Assembly (NCBI GenBank): GCA_021741075.1
Contig: JAIOYO010000027.1
Coordinates: 1-36,578, forward strand
Source: Flavobacteriales bacterium
GTDB taxonomy: Bacteria > Bacteroidota > Bacteroidia > UBA10329
DNA: 36,578 nt
Direction: 5' to 3'
How positions within the stretch are numbered: the first letter of the stretch is position 1; each line of letters starts with the position of its first letter. This document shows positions 1 through 8,421 of the stretch, one piece after another. The notes beneath the pieces were generated by a model. That model saw nothing but the letters and a program-made list of their open reading frames with translations. It did not search any database and was not told where the DNA came from. A program made the translations under genes and the position numbers.

Positions 1-169
1 AAGCATATGAATAGGTATTCTCATTTTCCTCTCTTAGGACCTTCACTATCGGAAACAGTAAATCAGGAATCCGATTAAGCGATGCATCTCCCGAAGCAAG
101 CGTTTTATCTCCTACTACCTTCAATAGAGCATAGACTTCACTCCACTCCCCCTTGTTTCCCTTCAGCAT
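1..169 (-). CDS. HpaII-family type II restriction endonuclease, N-terminal part (runs off window)
   Basis: Partial gene: 56 codons are visible from an ATG at 169, and the frame is open to the window edge. The N-terminus reads MLKGNKGEWSEVYALLKVV, followed by a segment with IPDLLFPIVKVLREEN. The GNKGEWSE opening is what I remember for HpaII-type endonucleases, which cleave CCGG. Its ATG overlaps the stop of the upstream cytosine methyltransferase by 7 nt, so the two are probably translationally coupled, as expected of a restriction-modification pair. Seen: reading frame, overlap and motif. Inferred: family and CCGG specificity. The catalytic domain lies outside the window, so activity cannot be judged. 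Confidence 0.72.
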   Translation of the reverse strand, partial: MLKGNKGEWSEVYALLKVVGDKTLASGDASLNRIPDLLFPIVKVLREENENTYSYA

Positions 170-1380
170 ATCTTGTCGATTATCTCCTTCGCTGTCGCCT
201 TAATGGCTGGCACGGCCACCGAATTACCAAATTGCTTGTAAGCAGAAGCATCTGCAACAGGAATCACGTATTTATCAGGATAACCCTGTAAACGAGCCCA
301 CTCCCGCGGGGTCATCTTCCGAATGCCTTCTCGGTTAACCGTTCCTTTAATGTGTGTTATTGGTTCGAAAGTGGTAAGTCGGTCGTCATTCACAAGATTT
401 CGTTCTCTACCCATTCCACCAACTACAATGGCACTTGCAATGCCATCATCAGGAATAATGGCATATCCGAACCCATTTCCTTTTCCTTCGTGCCTTTCCT
501 TATGTGCCCGTAATGTTTTCAAATACTGTGTGGAGAGATAATACTTGACCGACACTTCCTTTTCTTCTTTTACATCTTCAAAGACCACGGTCTTATCCAA
601 AGGCGCAGGATACTCGAACGTTTCAGCGGCTTTCTTATCCAAGAATCCTACAATGAAAATGCGCTCTCTATTCTGCGGCACGCCAAAATCCTTTGCATTC
701 AAAACCCTAGGTTCTGGTACATGATAGCCAAGGTCTTCTCGTAATGTATGGAGTATGGTCGCTAGTGTCTTCCCTTTGTCGTGGTTGGTCAGTCCTTTCA
801 CATTCTCTAAGAAGAATGCCTTTGGCCTATGTTTCTTCAGAATCTGAGCCACATCGAAGAACAGGGTTCCTCGTGTATCTTCAAATCCCCCTCGCTTTCC
901 TGCTATCGAAAACGCTTGGCAGGGAAACCCTGCACACAGCACATCGAACGATTCAGGTATGTAATCCTTGTTGCTTTGCTTCGTGATATCGCCAAACGGA
1001 ACCTCACCAAAATTGGCCTCGTATGTCTTCTTTGCTTGGTGGTCCCATTCGCTAGAGAACACACATTTACCGCCCAAACTTTGCATCGCAATACGGAATC
1101 CTCCAATACCTGCAAACAAATCAATAAACGTAAACTTTGGATTTGATGGTGGAGGGAATGGAATGTCCCATTCAATGGGCATCCTCAATTGCACCGCATC
1201 GGCAGACTGCTTACTAACATGCCCGTTCAGCGTTCTCATATAGGTCACTGCATCCTCCGCAAAGGCACTAACACTCGTACCCTGCTCAGACTGCATATGA
1301 TGCGTTAATACAGCAAGGTCTTCCGACTCACTTCTTACCACATTAACACCTAGCTCTTTCCGAATCTTTGAATACTTCAT
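163..1380 (-). CDS. DNA (cytosine-5-)-methyltransferase, M.HpaII-like
   Basis: Methylates C5 of cytosine in DNA and would protect the host from the partner nuclease. All main C5-methylase motifs are present in order: motif I DLFAGIGGFR (about residues 87-96), motif IV GFPCQAFS with the catalytic Cys near 154, motif VI ENVKG (about 192), motif VIII PQNRERIF (about 236), motif IX MTPREWARLQGYPD and motif X QFGNSVAVPAI near the C-terminus. The region between VIII and IX (NGFGYAIIPDDGIASAIVVG) strongly recalls M.HpaII, suggesting CCGG. The ~80-residue N-terminal extension before motif I is unassigned. I chose the ATG at 1380 after a purine-rich stretch; a TTG at 1392 is in frame 12 nt upstream. 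The protein is 405 aa. Confidence 0.93.
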   Translation of the reverse strand: MKYSKIRKELGVNVVRSESEDLAVLTHHMQSEQGTSVSAFAEDAVTYMRTLNGHVSKQSADAVQLRMPIEWDIPFPPPSNPKFTFIDLFAGIGGFRIAMQSLGGKCVFSSEWDHQAKKTYEANFGEVPFGDITKQSNKDYIPESFDVLCAGFPCQAFSIAGKRGGFEDTRGTLFFDVAQILKKHRPKAFFLENVKGLTNHDKGKTLATILHTLREDLGYHVPEPRVLNAKDFGVPQNRERIFIVGFLDKKAAETFEYPAPLDKTVVFEDVKEEKEVSVKYYLSTQYLKTLRAHKERHEGKGNGFGYAIIPDDGIASAIVVGGMGRERNLVNDDRLTTFEPITHIKGTVNREGIRKMTPREWARLQGYPDKYVIPVADASAYKQFGNSVAVPAIKATAKEIIDKIC

Positions 1381-1502
1381 CTTCTTTTGCAATCGAACAC
1401 AAAGTAAAAAGAACCTCCTCGTAATCTATCTACGCCCCCAAAAACTTATCCCACCACTTTTCCCCCACACCAACAATTCCAAAACCCATTATCTTAGTGT
1501 CC

Positions 1503-2039
1503 ATGTACAATGCACTTCCCGTCTCCCTCATTCAGGATCCCCGCAAAAGTGCAGGTAAGAACGCCCTTTGCGTGGTTATTGACCAATGGAAACTCCAACG
1601 CATGAACCGATGGTATTGGCGCAATTCATTCTTTTGCAAGGGTCATTTGGACGGCTACCGATTCACCATGTATCGCATCTATCCTGCGGGCGACAAGAAG
1701 ACCTTTCACCTACGCCTCGATGCCAATATGAAAAAGGCCATTGGCAACAAGAAGGCAGGAGACACCGTCTATCTCAGCATAGATAAAGACCGAATGACCC
1801 ATCCCCAATCGCGCGAATTCAACCAAGCACTTTTTGAAGGAGACCGCGAACCCGGCTCATTCTATCTTGGTCTGGAAAAGGAACAACAAGGACTGTTTAC
1901 CGAATGGATGGCACTGGCCCCCACAGACGAGGAGCGACTAAAGAGAACCTCCCTATCCATCGAAGCGCTGCGCAGCAAGCAGACTTTCAGTAAAATGATG
2001 CTCGCCCACCGTGCAGCCAAGAAAGAACTACGCTCCTAG
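1503..2039 (+). CDS. YdeI/OmpD-associated-like (DUF1905-type) protein
   Basis: A 178-aa soluble protein without signal peptide. The N-terminal part contains short alternating beta segments (GYRFTMYRIYPAGDKKTFHLR, then KAGDTVYLSID), like the DUF1905 barrel. The C-terminal part has a helical segment (LFTEWMALAPTDEERLKRT, then SIEALRSKQTF) resembling the YdeI/OmpD-associated C-terminus, which ends in an Arg/Lys-rich helix. The family is small and cytosolic with no firmly established biochemical role. A GTG two codons upstream (1497) is an alternative start. It is divergent from the methyltransferase with about 120 nt between them and is not obviously part of the restriction system. Family assignment is from fold-like pattern only. 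Confidence 0.6.
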   Translation: MYNALPVSLIQDPRKSAGKNALCVVIDQWKLQRMNRWYWRNSFFCKGHLDGYRFTMYRIYPAGDKKTFHLRLDANMKKAIGNKKAGDTVYLSIDKDRMTHPQSREFNQALFEGDREPGSFYLGLEKEQQGLFTEWMALAPTDEERLKRTSLSIEALRSKQTFSKMMLAHRAAKKELRS

Positions 2040-2216
2040 TTTCGCTCAGCCATGTATTGCCGAACGTGAGCCCCTAAAGTTCCCCCAGCTTCCGAAAAAA
2101 CGCCACTAAAATTCTTCAACCGCACATTCACCGTTGCGAATTACAAAACAAGGAATTACCTTCATTCAAACCAATCAGAAGCAAGTTGTAAGAGTTCATC
2201 CCATAAATAGCCAATC

Positions 2217-3230
2217 ATGGAAGATATGTGTCAGTTCAGTGGATTGCCCTACCTCAGGTATCCTTGCAGTATGCCCTTTTCAGAGCAGTTGAACATGATT
2301 GAGAATGCCCTTGCCCAGCACCCCGAAGACGAACTCAGACTGCTGCGACTGCTCGTCAGCTATTCCGTCAGTGTGCCCCAAAGACACGACAGCACCTTGG
2401 AGTGGGCCCACCGCATCCTGCAACTTACCAACAACCCCGAATACAAAATTGATGCCCTGCTAGCACGCGCCACAGTGCTTTGGCAAGACCGCAGAAACGT
2501 AGAAGAGGCCGAAAACATCTTCATCAAAGTGCATGCACTCGACCCCGATTATCAACAACCCTACGAAAACCTAGTGGATATTTATCTACAGCAAAAGGAG
2601 TTTAATAAAGCCCTGCACTGGGCCCAGTTAATGTCTGTACAAGAAGACATGGAACACATCGGTTTCCGTTTGAAAGGAGAAGTGTTGCAAAAAATGGAGC
2701 GCTTAGAAGAAGCCAAGGCCGCCTATCAAGAGGTCATACAAATGGACCTTTATCCTACCAAATCGTATGAAGGGTTGGCCAGGTGCTATTTGGCCGAAGA
2801 AAACTGGGCGTTAGCAAAAGATGCCCTCGTCCAAGCTTCCGAGCGCTGCCACTACCCCGAAGTCGTTTATCCCTATGGCGTAGGCCTCTGCTATCAGAAC
2901 ATGGACGACCCCTACCGCGCCATGAAATGGTACATCAAGGCATTGGATATCGACCCATCCTATCCCAATGCGCTCAATAACATGGCCGTGCTACAGGTCC
3001 AACTGGAGAACGGATGGGAAGAAGCCGTGCCCTACCTCCTAAAAGCAGTCGAACTTTCTGGCGAGGCCATCAACGATTCAATGCGCATCATTTACCGCAA
3101 CCTCTGGGCCCACTACAAGCGTACCCTCAACCACGAAAAGGCCGAATACTACCACCGACTCAACTACAAATGCCTCGGTTTCGATGACGATAACATCGAT
3201 TTTCTCGATGCATTCGGAGACGAAGAATAA
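2217..3230 (+). CDS. TPR-repeat protein
   Basis: A 337-aa protein made almost wholly of 34-residue helical hairpins. TPR signatures are visible at A-x-x-x-W-x-D/E-P spacing, for example ALDIDPSYPNALNNMAVLQV near the C-terminal third, KVHALDPDYQQPYENLVDIY in the middle and GYQNM-like GLCYQNMDDPYRAMKWYIKA. It has no signal peptide, so it is probably a cytosolic protein-protein interaction scaffold. The C-terminus is acidic (DDDNIDFLDAFGDEE). It stands alone: 177 nt of plain sequence lie upstream and the repeat desert begins a few tens of bases downstream. No partner can be inferred. Confidence 0.85.
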   Translation: MEDMCQFSGLPYLRYPCSMPFSEQLNMIENALAQHPEDELRLLRLLVSYSVSVPQRHDSTLEWAHRILQLTNNPEYKIDALLARATVLWQDRRNVEEAENIFIKVHALDPDYQQPYENLVDIYLQQKEFNKALHWAQLMSVQEDMEHIGFRLKGEVLQKMERLEEAKAAYQEVIQMDLYPTKSYEGLARCYLAEENWALAKDALVQASERCHYPEVVYPYGVGLCYQNMDDPYRAMKWYIKALDIDPSYPNALNNMAVLQVQLENGWEEAVPYLLKAVELSGEAINDSMRIIYRNLWAHYKRTLNHEKAEYYHRLNYKCLGFDDDNIDFLDAFGDEE

Positions 3231-3254
3231 TCGAAGCCAATCCCTTCCACTCAT

Positions 3255-4030
3255 TCTCATTCCCCTTTCCGTCTCTGCGCCTCTGCGCGCAACCACCCCG
3301 AGCGTAGCGATCCTCCGCGCCCTCTGCGGTTAAATCCCCTCAGACCCCCTCACCTTTTCCTCTTTGCGTCTCTGCGCCTCCGCGTGCAACCACCCCGAGC
3401 GTAGCGACCCTCCGCGCCCTTTGCGCCACCTCCGCGTCTTTGCGGTTAAATCTCCACAGACTCCCTCACCTTTTCCCCTTTGCATCTCTGCGCCTCCGCG
3501 CGCAACAACCCCGAGCGTAGCGACCCTCCGCGCCCTTTGCGCCACCTCCTCGCCTCTGCGGTTAAATCCCCACAGACTCCCTCACCTTTTCCCCTTTGCG
3601 TCTCTGCGCCTCCGCGCGCAACAACCCCGAGCGTAGCGACCCTCCGCGCCCTTTGCGCCACCTCCGCGCCTCTGCGGTTAAACCCCACAGACTCCCTCAC
3701 CTTTTTCTCTTTGCGTCTCTGCGCCTCCGCGTGCAACCACCCCGAGCGTAGCGACCCACCGCGCCCTCTGCGCCACCTCTGCGCCTCTGCGGTTAAATCC
3801 CAGAGACTCCCTCACCTTTTCCCCTTTGCGCCTCTACGCCTCCGCGCGCAACAACCCCGAGCGTAGCGACCCTCCGCGCCCTTTGCGCCACCTCCGCGTC
3901 TTTGCGGTTAAATCTCCACAGACTCCCTCACCTTTTCCCCTTTGCGCCTCTGCGCCTTTGCATGCAACCACCCCGAGCCTAGCGACCGTTGATGGCGCGC
4001 GTTTAGCGCACCGTAACGCGTGCCCCTAAC
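3255..4030. repeat. Tandem array of ~115-bp repeats (seven copies)
   Basis: Each copy contains the core CCCCGAGCGTAGCGA preceded by CTCTGCGCCTCCGCG-like and followed by TTTGCGCCACCTCCGCG-like short units, then TGCGGTTAAA. The A of AGCG falls at 3301, 3398, 3514, 3630, 3745, 3860 and 3976, so spacing is 97, 116, 116, 115, 115 and 116. The last copy is altered (GAGCCTAGCGA). Within each copy the 8-9-nt units CTCTGCGCC/CTCCGCGCC repeat imperfectly. The minus-strand version (CGCAAAG/CGCAGAG units) resembles a dispersed sequence I recall from intergenic DNA in many bacterial phyla. Open frames across the array arise from the repetition and are not genes. Confidence 0.95.
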
Positions 4031-4038
4031 AGTCAGAT

Positions 4039-4071
4039 AGACCTCCGAGGTTTTGAAAACCTCTGAGGTCT
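4039..4071. repeat. 33-bp near-perfect palindrome (dispersed-repeat type)
   Basis: Two 16-nt arms (starting AGACCTCCGAGG and ending CTCTGAGGTCT) flank a single central G at 4055 and match at 15 of 16 positions, with TTTT-G-AAAA at the centre. The same kind of AGACCT...AGGTCT palindrome recurs in intergenic regions of Bacteroidota genomes, as far as I recall. It could act as a bidirectional terminator or simply be a REP-like mobile palindrome. No adjacent gene end makes a terminator role compelling: the nearest upstream gene stops at 3230. Confidence 0.8.
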
Positions 4072-4108
4072 TTGCTCATAACCTTGGGGTTTCTATCATC
4101 GCACCATG

Positions 4109-4137
4109 GTCCCCCTTTGGGGGATTTAGGGGGCCTC
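4109..4137. repeat. REP-like GC-rich hairpin element, copy 1
   Basis: CCCCC-TTT-GGGGG forms a 5-bp hairpin at 4111-4123, followed by ATTTA and a second GGGGG tract (4129-4133) that could pair alternatively with the same C-tract. The architecture (C-tract, short loop, G-tract, short A/T spacer, second G-tract) is the same as at 9275-9300, so the two look like members of one dispersed family. Confidence 0.65.
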
Positions 4138-4157
4138 TCTGATCACAAGCACATCCT

Positions 4158-4247
4158 ATGACTTCGCGTCTTTGCGCCTCTGCGTGCAACCACCCCGAGC
4201 GTAGCGACCCTCCGCGCCACCTCTGCGCCATTGCGGTTAAATCCCGC
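4158..4247. repeat. Detached eighth copy of the ~115-bp repeat
   Basis: This stretch carries the same order of units as the tandem array (TTTGCGCCTCTGCGTGCAA, CCCCGAGCGTAGCGACCC, CTCCGCGCCACCTCTGCGCC, TTGCGGTTAAAT) but is separated from it by the palindrome and the REP-like hairpin. It lacks one internal 9-nt unit compared with the array copies. The 21-bp array starts immediately after its TTAAAT end. Confidence 0.9.
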
Positions 4248-4256
4248 TGCATCCAA

Positions 4257-4534
4257 TGTAAAACCCGCTCCGCCCATTGTAACATTCGTATCCGCTACTG
4301 CAACACCCCTCGCGGCTCATGTAAATCCCCTATCCGGCACTGTAAGACGCTTATCTTCTCATGTAAAACCCGTTTCGGTTAATGTAACCTCCTTCCTACT
4401 CACTGCGCCTCCCTTACGCTCCATTGTACATGCCGTCCTCCGAGCTGTAACTTCCATATCTGCTTATGTAAATCCCGTGTCAGCCAATGCAAGCGCCTTC
4501 CCTTTTACTGTAAGCCCCATATCCGCTAATTTCT
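4257..4534. repeat. 21-bp-phased minisatellite with TGTAA anchor (13 units)
   Basis: The anchor TGTAA or a one- or two-base variant (TGCAA, TGTAC, TGCGC) starts at 4257, 4278, 4299, 4320, 4341, 4362, 4383, 4404, 4425, 4446, 4467, 4488 and 4509, exactly 21 bp apart every time; the next position (4530) is degenerate. Between anchors the sequence drifts around a CCCgtaTCcgcta-like pattern. Because 21 is a multiple of three, a stop-free frame runs through it (heptads of the type xxVxPxS), but that follows from the periodicity and there is no start context, so I do not call a gene. The period equals two DNA helical turns, which would put every anchor on the same face. Confidence 0.92.
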
Positions 4535-4579
4535 CAGCCATTTCAGCAACGTAGCGCTCCTTTACAACCAGAGTCTCCT

Positions 4580-4604
4580 GTCATACTGACGAAGGAAGCA
4601 TCTC
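4580..4604. repeat. Fragment of a common dispersed repeat (GTCATACTGACGAAGGAAGC type)
   Basis: The 25-nt stretch beginning GTCATACTGACGAAGG resembles the short sequence (GTCATCCTGACGAAGGAGGATC type) that I recall from intergenic regions of many Bacteroidota and other genomes. It is recognised by memory of the pattern only; there is no second copy in this window. Confidence 0.5.
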
Positions 4605-4609
4605 CGCAC

Positions 4610-4680
4610 ACCATACTCCTCCCTCCTAACTCCTAACTCCTTTCTCCTCGCTCCTTTCTGCTCGCTCCTCACAACTCCCC
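4610..4680. repeat. Pyrimidine-rich short tandem repeats
   Basis: A run of imperfect 7-10-nt units (CTCCTAA, CTCCTTT, CTCCTCG, CTCCTTTCTG) makes almost pure C/T on the plus strand between the dispersed repeat and the flippase gene. It has no coding potential. Such strand-asymmetric tracts are prone to slippage. Confidence 0.75.
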
Positions 4681-4755
4681 ATTTAACATTCTTTCATATC
4701 TCCCGCCAAATCTTCCGACCTTCGCACCGTTAGCCAAGCAACCAACAATAACGGA

Positions 4756-6231
4756 TTGTCAATCTTAAAGAAACTCGCAGGTCAAACCGCCATTTATGGG
4801 CTTAGTTCCATTGTGGCGCGCTTTCTCAATTACCTGCTCGTTCCATTGCACACCATTGTGTTTGTGCCGCAGCAGTACGGAGTCATTACCGAGATGTATG
4901 CCTACGTGGCCTTCCTCATTATCCTACTCACCTACGGCATGGAAACCGCCTTCTTCCGCTTTTCCACCAAGACAGAACACGAACCCAAGACCGTCTTTTC
5001 TACCATATTGAGTTCGTTGACTAGCAGCACAGCGCTATTCATTCTTATGGCCATTGTATTCGCCCAGCCCATTGCCGATTGGTTGCTTTACCCCGACAAT
5101 AAGGAGTATGTCGTCTGGTTCGCCATCATTGTCGGGCTCGATGCCGTATCATCTATTCCCTTAGCGCGCCTTCGTTCCGAGAACAAAGCCAAGACCTTCG
5201 CGGGCATCAACATCGCCAACGTATTGGTCAACATTGGACTCAATGTGTTCTTCTTGCGTTACTGCCTGCCGCTTGTTGCCGAAGGCGGAAGCAACTGGCT
5301 CACCGATACCTTTTACGATTCGGGCACAGGAGTCGGTTATGTCTTCATTGCCAACCTCATTGCCAGCATGGTCAAGTTCCTTCTACTAGGACCTACCATG
5401 CTTCGCGGACTCACCAAACCACAGTGGAGCTTGCTGAAGCCGATGCTCATCTACTCCCTTCCCTTGCTTGTTGCTGGATTGGCTGGAATGATGAATGAGA
5501 TGTTTGACCGCGTGATGCTGAAACGTCTGCTCTATCCCATTCTGGGCGAAGATGGCGCCATGTATCAGCTCGGAGTTTACGGTGCATGCTACAAACTCTC
5601 CATCGTTATTTCGTTAATGATACAGGCCTTCCGCTACGCAGCCGAACCGTTCTTCTTCTCGCAAGAGAAGGAAGCAGGCAGCAAGCAACTTTACGCCAAA
5701 ATCATGACCTACTTTGTGTGGATTCTGGCCGGAACCTTCCTCTTCGTCATGCTCTACATCGACCTCTTCAAATACTTTATTCCGAACGAAGACTACTGGG
5801 TTGGACTGAAAGTGGTGCCGATACTCCTGATGGCAAACATCTTTCTCGGCATCTACTACAACCAATCTGTGTGGTACAAACTCACCGAGAAAACGGCACA
5901 TGGTGCGGGCCTCGCCATCTTCGGGGCAATCATTACCATCGTCATCAACCTGCTCTTCATTCCAACATACGGCTACATGGCCTCTGCGTGGGCCACATTG
6001 GCCTGTTACGGTTCTATGATGGTGGTGTCGTATCTCTTAGGCAGGAAATACTATCCCGTTCCGTACGAATTAGGGAAACTCTTTGGCATGATTGGAGGCG
6101 CGGTGCTGCTCTATTGGGCGAGCGTGGTGCTCAACGTTTCTCAACTGCCTTACGGAATGGCGCTCAACGTGCTTTTCCTTCTCACGTATGCGGGGCTTTC
6201 GTGGTTCCTCCTCCGCCCCAATTTTAAGTAG
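4756..6231 (+). CDS. Wzx-like polysaccharide/lipid-linked oligosaccharide flippase
   Basis: A 491-aa integral membrane protein with about 12-14 hydrophobic segments and the MATE/MOP-like flippase pattern. It starts with [18 protein letters not shown] and an early NYLLVPLHT helix, the usual opening of Bacteroidota oligosaccharide flippases, and this supports the TTG start at 4756 despite the rare codon. The expected role is moving undecaprenyl-linked glycans across the inner membrane. No glycosyltransferases are adjacent, so the substrate is unknown. It heads a co-directional run with dut 31 nt downstream. Upstream lies the repeat desert, so its promoter must sit in or near the pyrimidine-rich tract; none was obvious. 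Confidence 0.85.
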   Translation: MSILKKLAGQTAIYGLSSIVARFLNYLLVPLHTIVFVPQQYGVITEMYAYVAFLIILLTYGMETAFFRFSTKTEHEPKTVFSTILSSLTSSTALFILMAIVFAQPIADWLLYPDNKEYVVWFAIIVGLDAVSSIPLARLRSENKAKTFAGINIANVLVNIGLNVFFLRYCLPLVAEGGSNWLTDTFYDSGTGVGYVFIANLIASMVKFLLLGPTMLRGLTKPQWSLLKPMLIYSLPLLVAGLAGMMNEMFDRVMLKRLLYPILGEDGAMYQLGVYGACYKLSIVISLMIQAFRYAAEPFFFSQEKEAGSKQLYAKIMTYFVWILAGTFLFVMLYIDLFKYFIPNEDYWVGLKVVPILLMANIFLGIYYNQSVWYKLTEKTAHGAGLAIFGAIITIVINLLFIPTYGYMASAWATLACYGSMMVVSYLLGRKYYPVPYELGKLFGMIGGAVLLYWASVVLNVSQLPYGMALNVLFLLTYAGLSWFLLRPNFK

Positions 6232-6262
6232 TTTTGCGCGCCCTCCCGAAGAAAGAATAGGA

Positions 6263-6697
6263 ATGGAAGTACAGGTAATAAATCGTTCGGAACACGCCCT
6301 CCCCAATTACGAAACAGAGCTTTCGGCCGGAATGGACCTCCGCGCCAATATTGAAGCAGACATGGAGCTCAAAAGCTTAGAGCGGGTGCTCGTACCTACG
6401 GGGCTTTTTATTGCATTGCCTAAGGGAACAGAGGCGCAAATTCGCCCACGCAGTGGACTCGCATTTAAGCACGGTTTAACCGTTTTGAATTCCCCAGGAA
6501 CCATTGATGCCGACTACCGCGGAGAGATAAAGGTGCTATTGGTAAACCTTTCTGCCGAGCCGTTTGTTATCAAGAATGGCGAGCGCGTGGCGCAAATGGT
6601 TATTGCAAAACACGAACAGATTTCGTGGTCAGAAGTTGAAATTTTAGATGAAACAGTGCGCGGTGCAGGTGGATTCGGACACACAGGAAAGCATTGA
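6263..6697 (+). CDS. dut: dUTP diphosphatase (dUTPase), trimeric type
   Basis: Hydrolyses dUTP to dUMP and pyrophosphate, keeping uracil out of DNA and feeding dTMP synthesis. All five motifs of the homotrimeric family are present: AGMDLRA (22-28), PRSGLA (62-67), [11 protein letters not shown] (79-89, catalytic Asp82), RVAQMVI (108-114) and the C-terminal P-loop-like [10 protein letters not shown] (133-142). The length of 144 aa is typical. The start is the ATG at 6263 after a purine-rich AAGAAAGAATAGGA stretch; the frame is open much further upstream but that part is the shadow of the flippase gene. Its TGA overlaps the TTG start of the next gene by 3 nt. Confidence 0.96.
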   Translation: MEVQVINRSEHALPNYETELSAGMDLRANIEADMELKSLERVLVPTGLFIALPKGTEAQIRPRSGLAFKHGLTVLNSPGTIDADYRGEIKVLLVNLSAEPFVIKNGERVAQMVIAKHEQISWSEVEILDETVRGAGGFGHTGKH

Positions 6698-8415
6698 GTA
6701 AATCTCTTCACATACTACTTGTTTTTGTTCTCGCCTTATCGGTTGGCATGGCCAACGCGCAGAAGCGAAACAAAAAGGAGAAAGAACCGAACTACGAGGA
6801 CAACCGTAAAATCACGGAACTGTTCTTAGACGCCAGCAAGCAAAAGATGCTTGGCAACTTTGAGGAGGCTGCCGAACTCTATCATAGTTGCATAAAGATT
6901 GACCCCAATAATGCCGCCAGTTATTACGAACTGGCAAATTTGCTTACCACCAGACAGCAGGTACCGCAGGCTCTTCCATTTGCCCTTCGTGCATTAGAAC
7001 TCGACCCTTCTAACGAATGGTATTCCCTCTTTACAGCAGAAATACAGCTTGGGCTCAACGACTTCCAATCTGCTGTGGGCATTTACGAACGGTTGGTAAA
7101 AGACCACCCAACCAAGGTGGAATATCAGTACGAGTTGGCAACATCTTATCTCTACCTAAACCGATTTGAAGAGGCCATTAAAGCTTACAACAAGATTGAG
7201 GAAGTGATTGGCGTAAGCGAAGAAATATCGGTGCAGAAGGAGAAGATTTACTTGCAGATGGACCGCTTAGAAGATGCGGTGAAAGAATTGGAGCGGTTAA
7301 TTGCCAACTTTCCAAGAGAGCAACGCTACTTAGGCATGCTGGCGGAGGTTTACACCGCTAACGATATGCTCGACAAGGCTTTTGTGGTGTACGAACGAAT
7401 GGCTAAGAACCAACCAGAAGACCCAATTCTGCACCTAAACCTTGCGGAGTATCACCGCAAGAAGGGCGATTACGATGCTTCGTACAAAGAATTGAAAATG
7501 GCGTTTGCTAGTCCAGCATTAAGCATCGACAGCAAGATTCAAGTAATGATGTCGTACTACAACCTTACTTCGGGCGATGATAAACTTTTGGGTCAGGCGT
7601 ACGAATTGCTCGATTTGTTGACAGCAGCACATCCCACGGATGCAAAATCGTTTGCCATGAAAGCAGATTTCTTGCTGCGCGATGGAAAGCCGAAAGAATC
7701 GCGTGATGCGTTTTACGAAACCGTGAAATTGGACAGCAGTCGTTTTATGGTGTGGAGTCAACTCGTAAATACTAGCTATGAGCTGCGCGATTGGGAAGCG
7801 ATGAAAACGGATAGCAAGAAGGCGCTCGAGTTGTTCCCGAATCAGGGCGTTCTCTACCTACTAAATGGCATTGCGCACAACAACCTTAAGGAATACAAGC
7901 AAGCAACTAGCATACTAGCCGAGGGCGAAGTTTTTACTCGCACCGATTCATATATGAACGTGCAGTTGCTGTCGGTTTTGGCAGATGCTTACAATAACCT
8001 TAAACAGTACAAAGAGTCGGACGAGGCATTTGAGAAAGCCATAAAGAAAGACCCCAATAATCCGCTGCTGCTCAACAACTACAGTTATTTCCTTTCGCTA
8101 AGAGCAGAAAAGCTAGAGCGGGCAGAAGAAATGTCGAAGAAGGCAAACCTTCTGCAACCTCGCGAAGCAAACTATCAGGACACCTATGCGTGGATTCTGT
8201 ATCAACAAGAAAAATACGAAACAGCCCTCGAATGGATTTTGAAGGCGATGGAAGGCGGAGGCAACAAAAGCGGCACCATCGTGGAACACTATGGCGACAT
8301 TCTCTTCAAACTGGGAGAGAAAGACAAGGCACTGGAGCAATGGAAACTAGCGCTGCCATTGGGCGACCACAGCGAGGAATTGCCATCAAAAATTGAAGGA
8401 ACTAAGCTTCCCTAA
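6694..8415 (+). CDS. Exported TPR-repeat protein
   Basis: A 573-aa protein with a clear signal peptide ([18 protein letters not shown], cleavage after about NAQ at residue 23) and then about a dozen tetratricopeptide hairpins, for example [20 protein letters not shown] and [20 protein letters not shown]. It is probably periplasmic and acts as a binding scaffold. The start is TTG at 6694, overlapping the dut stop codon (coupled translation). In Bacteroidota this protein commonly sits between dut and a DUF4292 lipoprotein followed by an EnvC-like peptidase, an arrangement that suggests a job in envelope or peptidoglycan assembly, though the exact role is not established. Confidence 0.88.
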   Translation: MSKSLHILLVFVLALSVGMANAQKRNKKEKEPNYEDNRKITELFLDASKQKMLGNFEEAAELYHSCIKIDPNNAASYYELANLLTTRQQVPQALPFALRALELDPSNEWYSLFTAEIQLGLNDFQSAVGIYERLVKDHPTKVEYQYELATSYLYLNRFEEAIKAYNKIEEVIGVSEEISVQKEKIYLQMDRLEDAVKELERLIANFPREQRYLGMLAEVYTANDMLDKAFVVYERMAKNQPEDPILHLNLAEYHRKKGDYDASYKELKMAFASPALSIDSKIQVMMSYYNLTSGDDKLLGQAYELLDLLTAAHPTDAKSFAMKADFLLRDGKPKESRDAFYETVKLDSSRFMVWSQLVNTSYELRDWEAMKTDSKKALELFPNQGVLYLLNGIAHNNLKEYKQATSILAEGEVFTRTDSYMNVQLLSVLADAYNNLKQYKESDEAFEKAIKKDPNNPLLLNNYSYFLSLRAEKLERAEEMSKKANLLQPREANYQDTYAWILYQQEKYETALEWILKAMEGGGNKSGTIVEHYGDILFKLGEKDKALEQWKLALPLGDHSEELPSKIEGTKLP

Positions 8416-8421
8416 TTGGCA

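Noticed and set aside
3364..4030. Several overlapping open frames of 70-130 codons on both strands across the 115-bp array
   Set aside because: They follow from stop-free repeats of GC-rich units, repeat the same residues and have no start context. They are repeat artefacts.
3255..4030. Possible CRISPR array
   Set aside because: There are no unique spacers; the whole unit of 115-116 bp repeats, and no cas genes are near.
4231..4554. 107-codon open frame with heptad pattern over the 21-bp array
   Set aside because: A 21-bp unit without a stop gives an open frame automatically. There is no ATG start, no conserved protein pattern beyond the period and no neighbouring signals. Kept only as an alternative in the finding.
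5586..6227. Long second-frame open frames inside the flippase gene
   Set aside because: The flippase frame has clear membrane segments and family motifs; the other frames are shadows without motifs.
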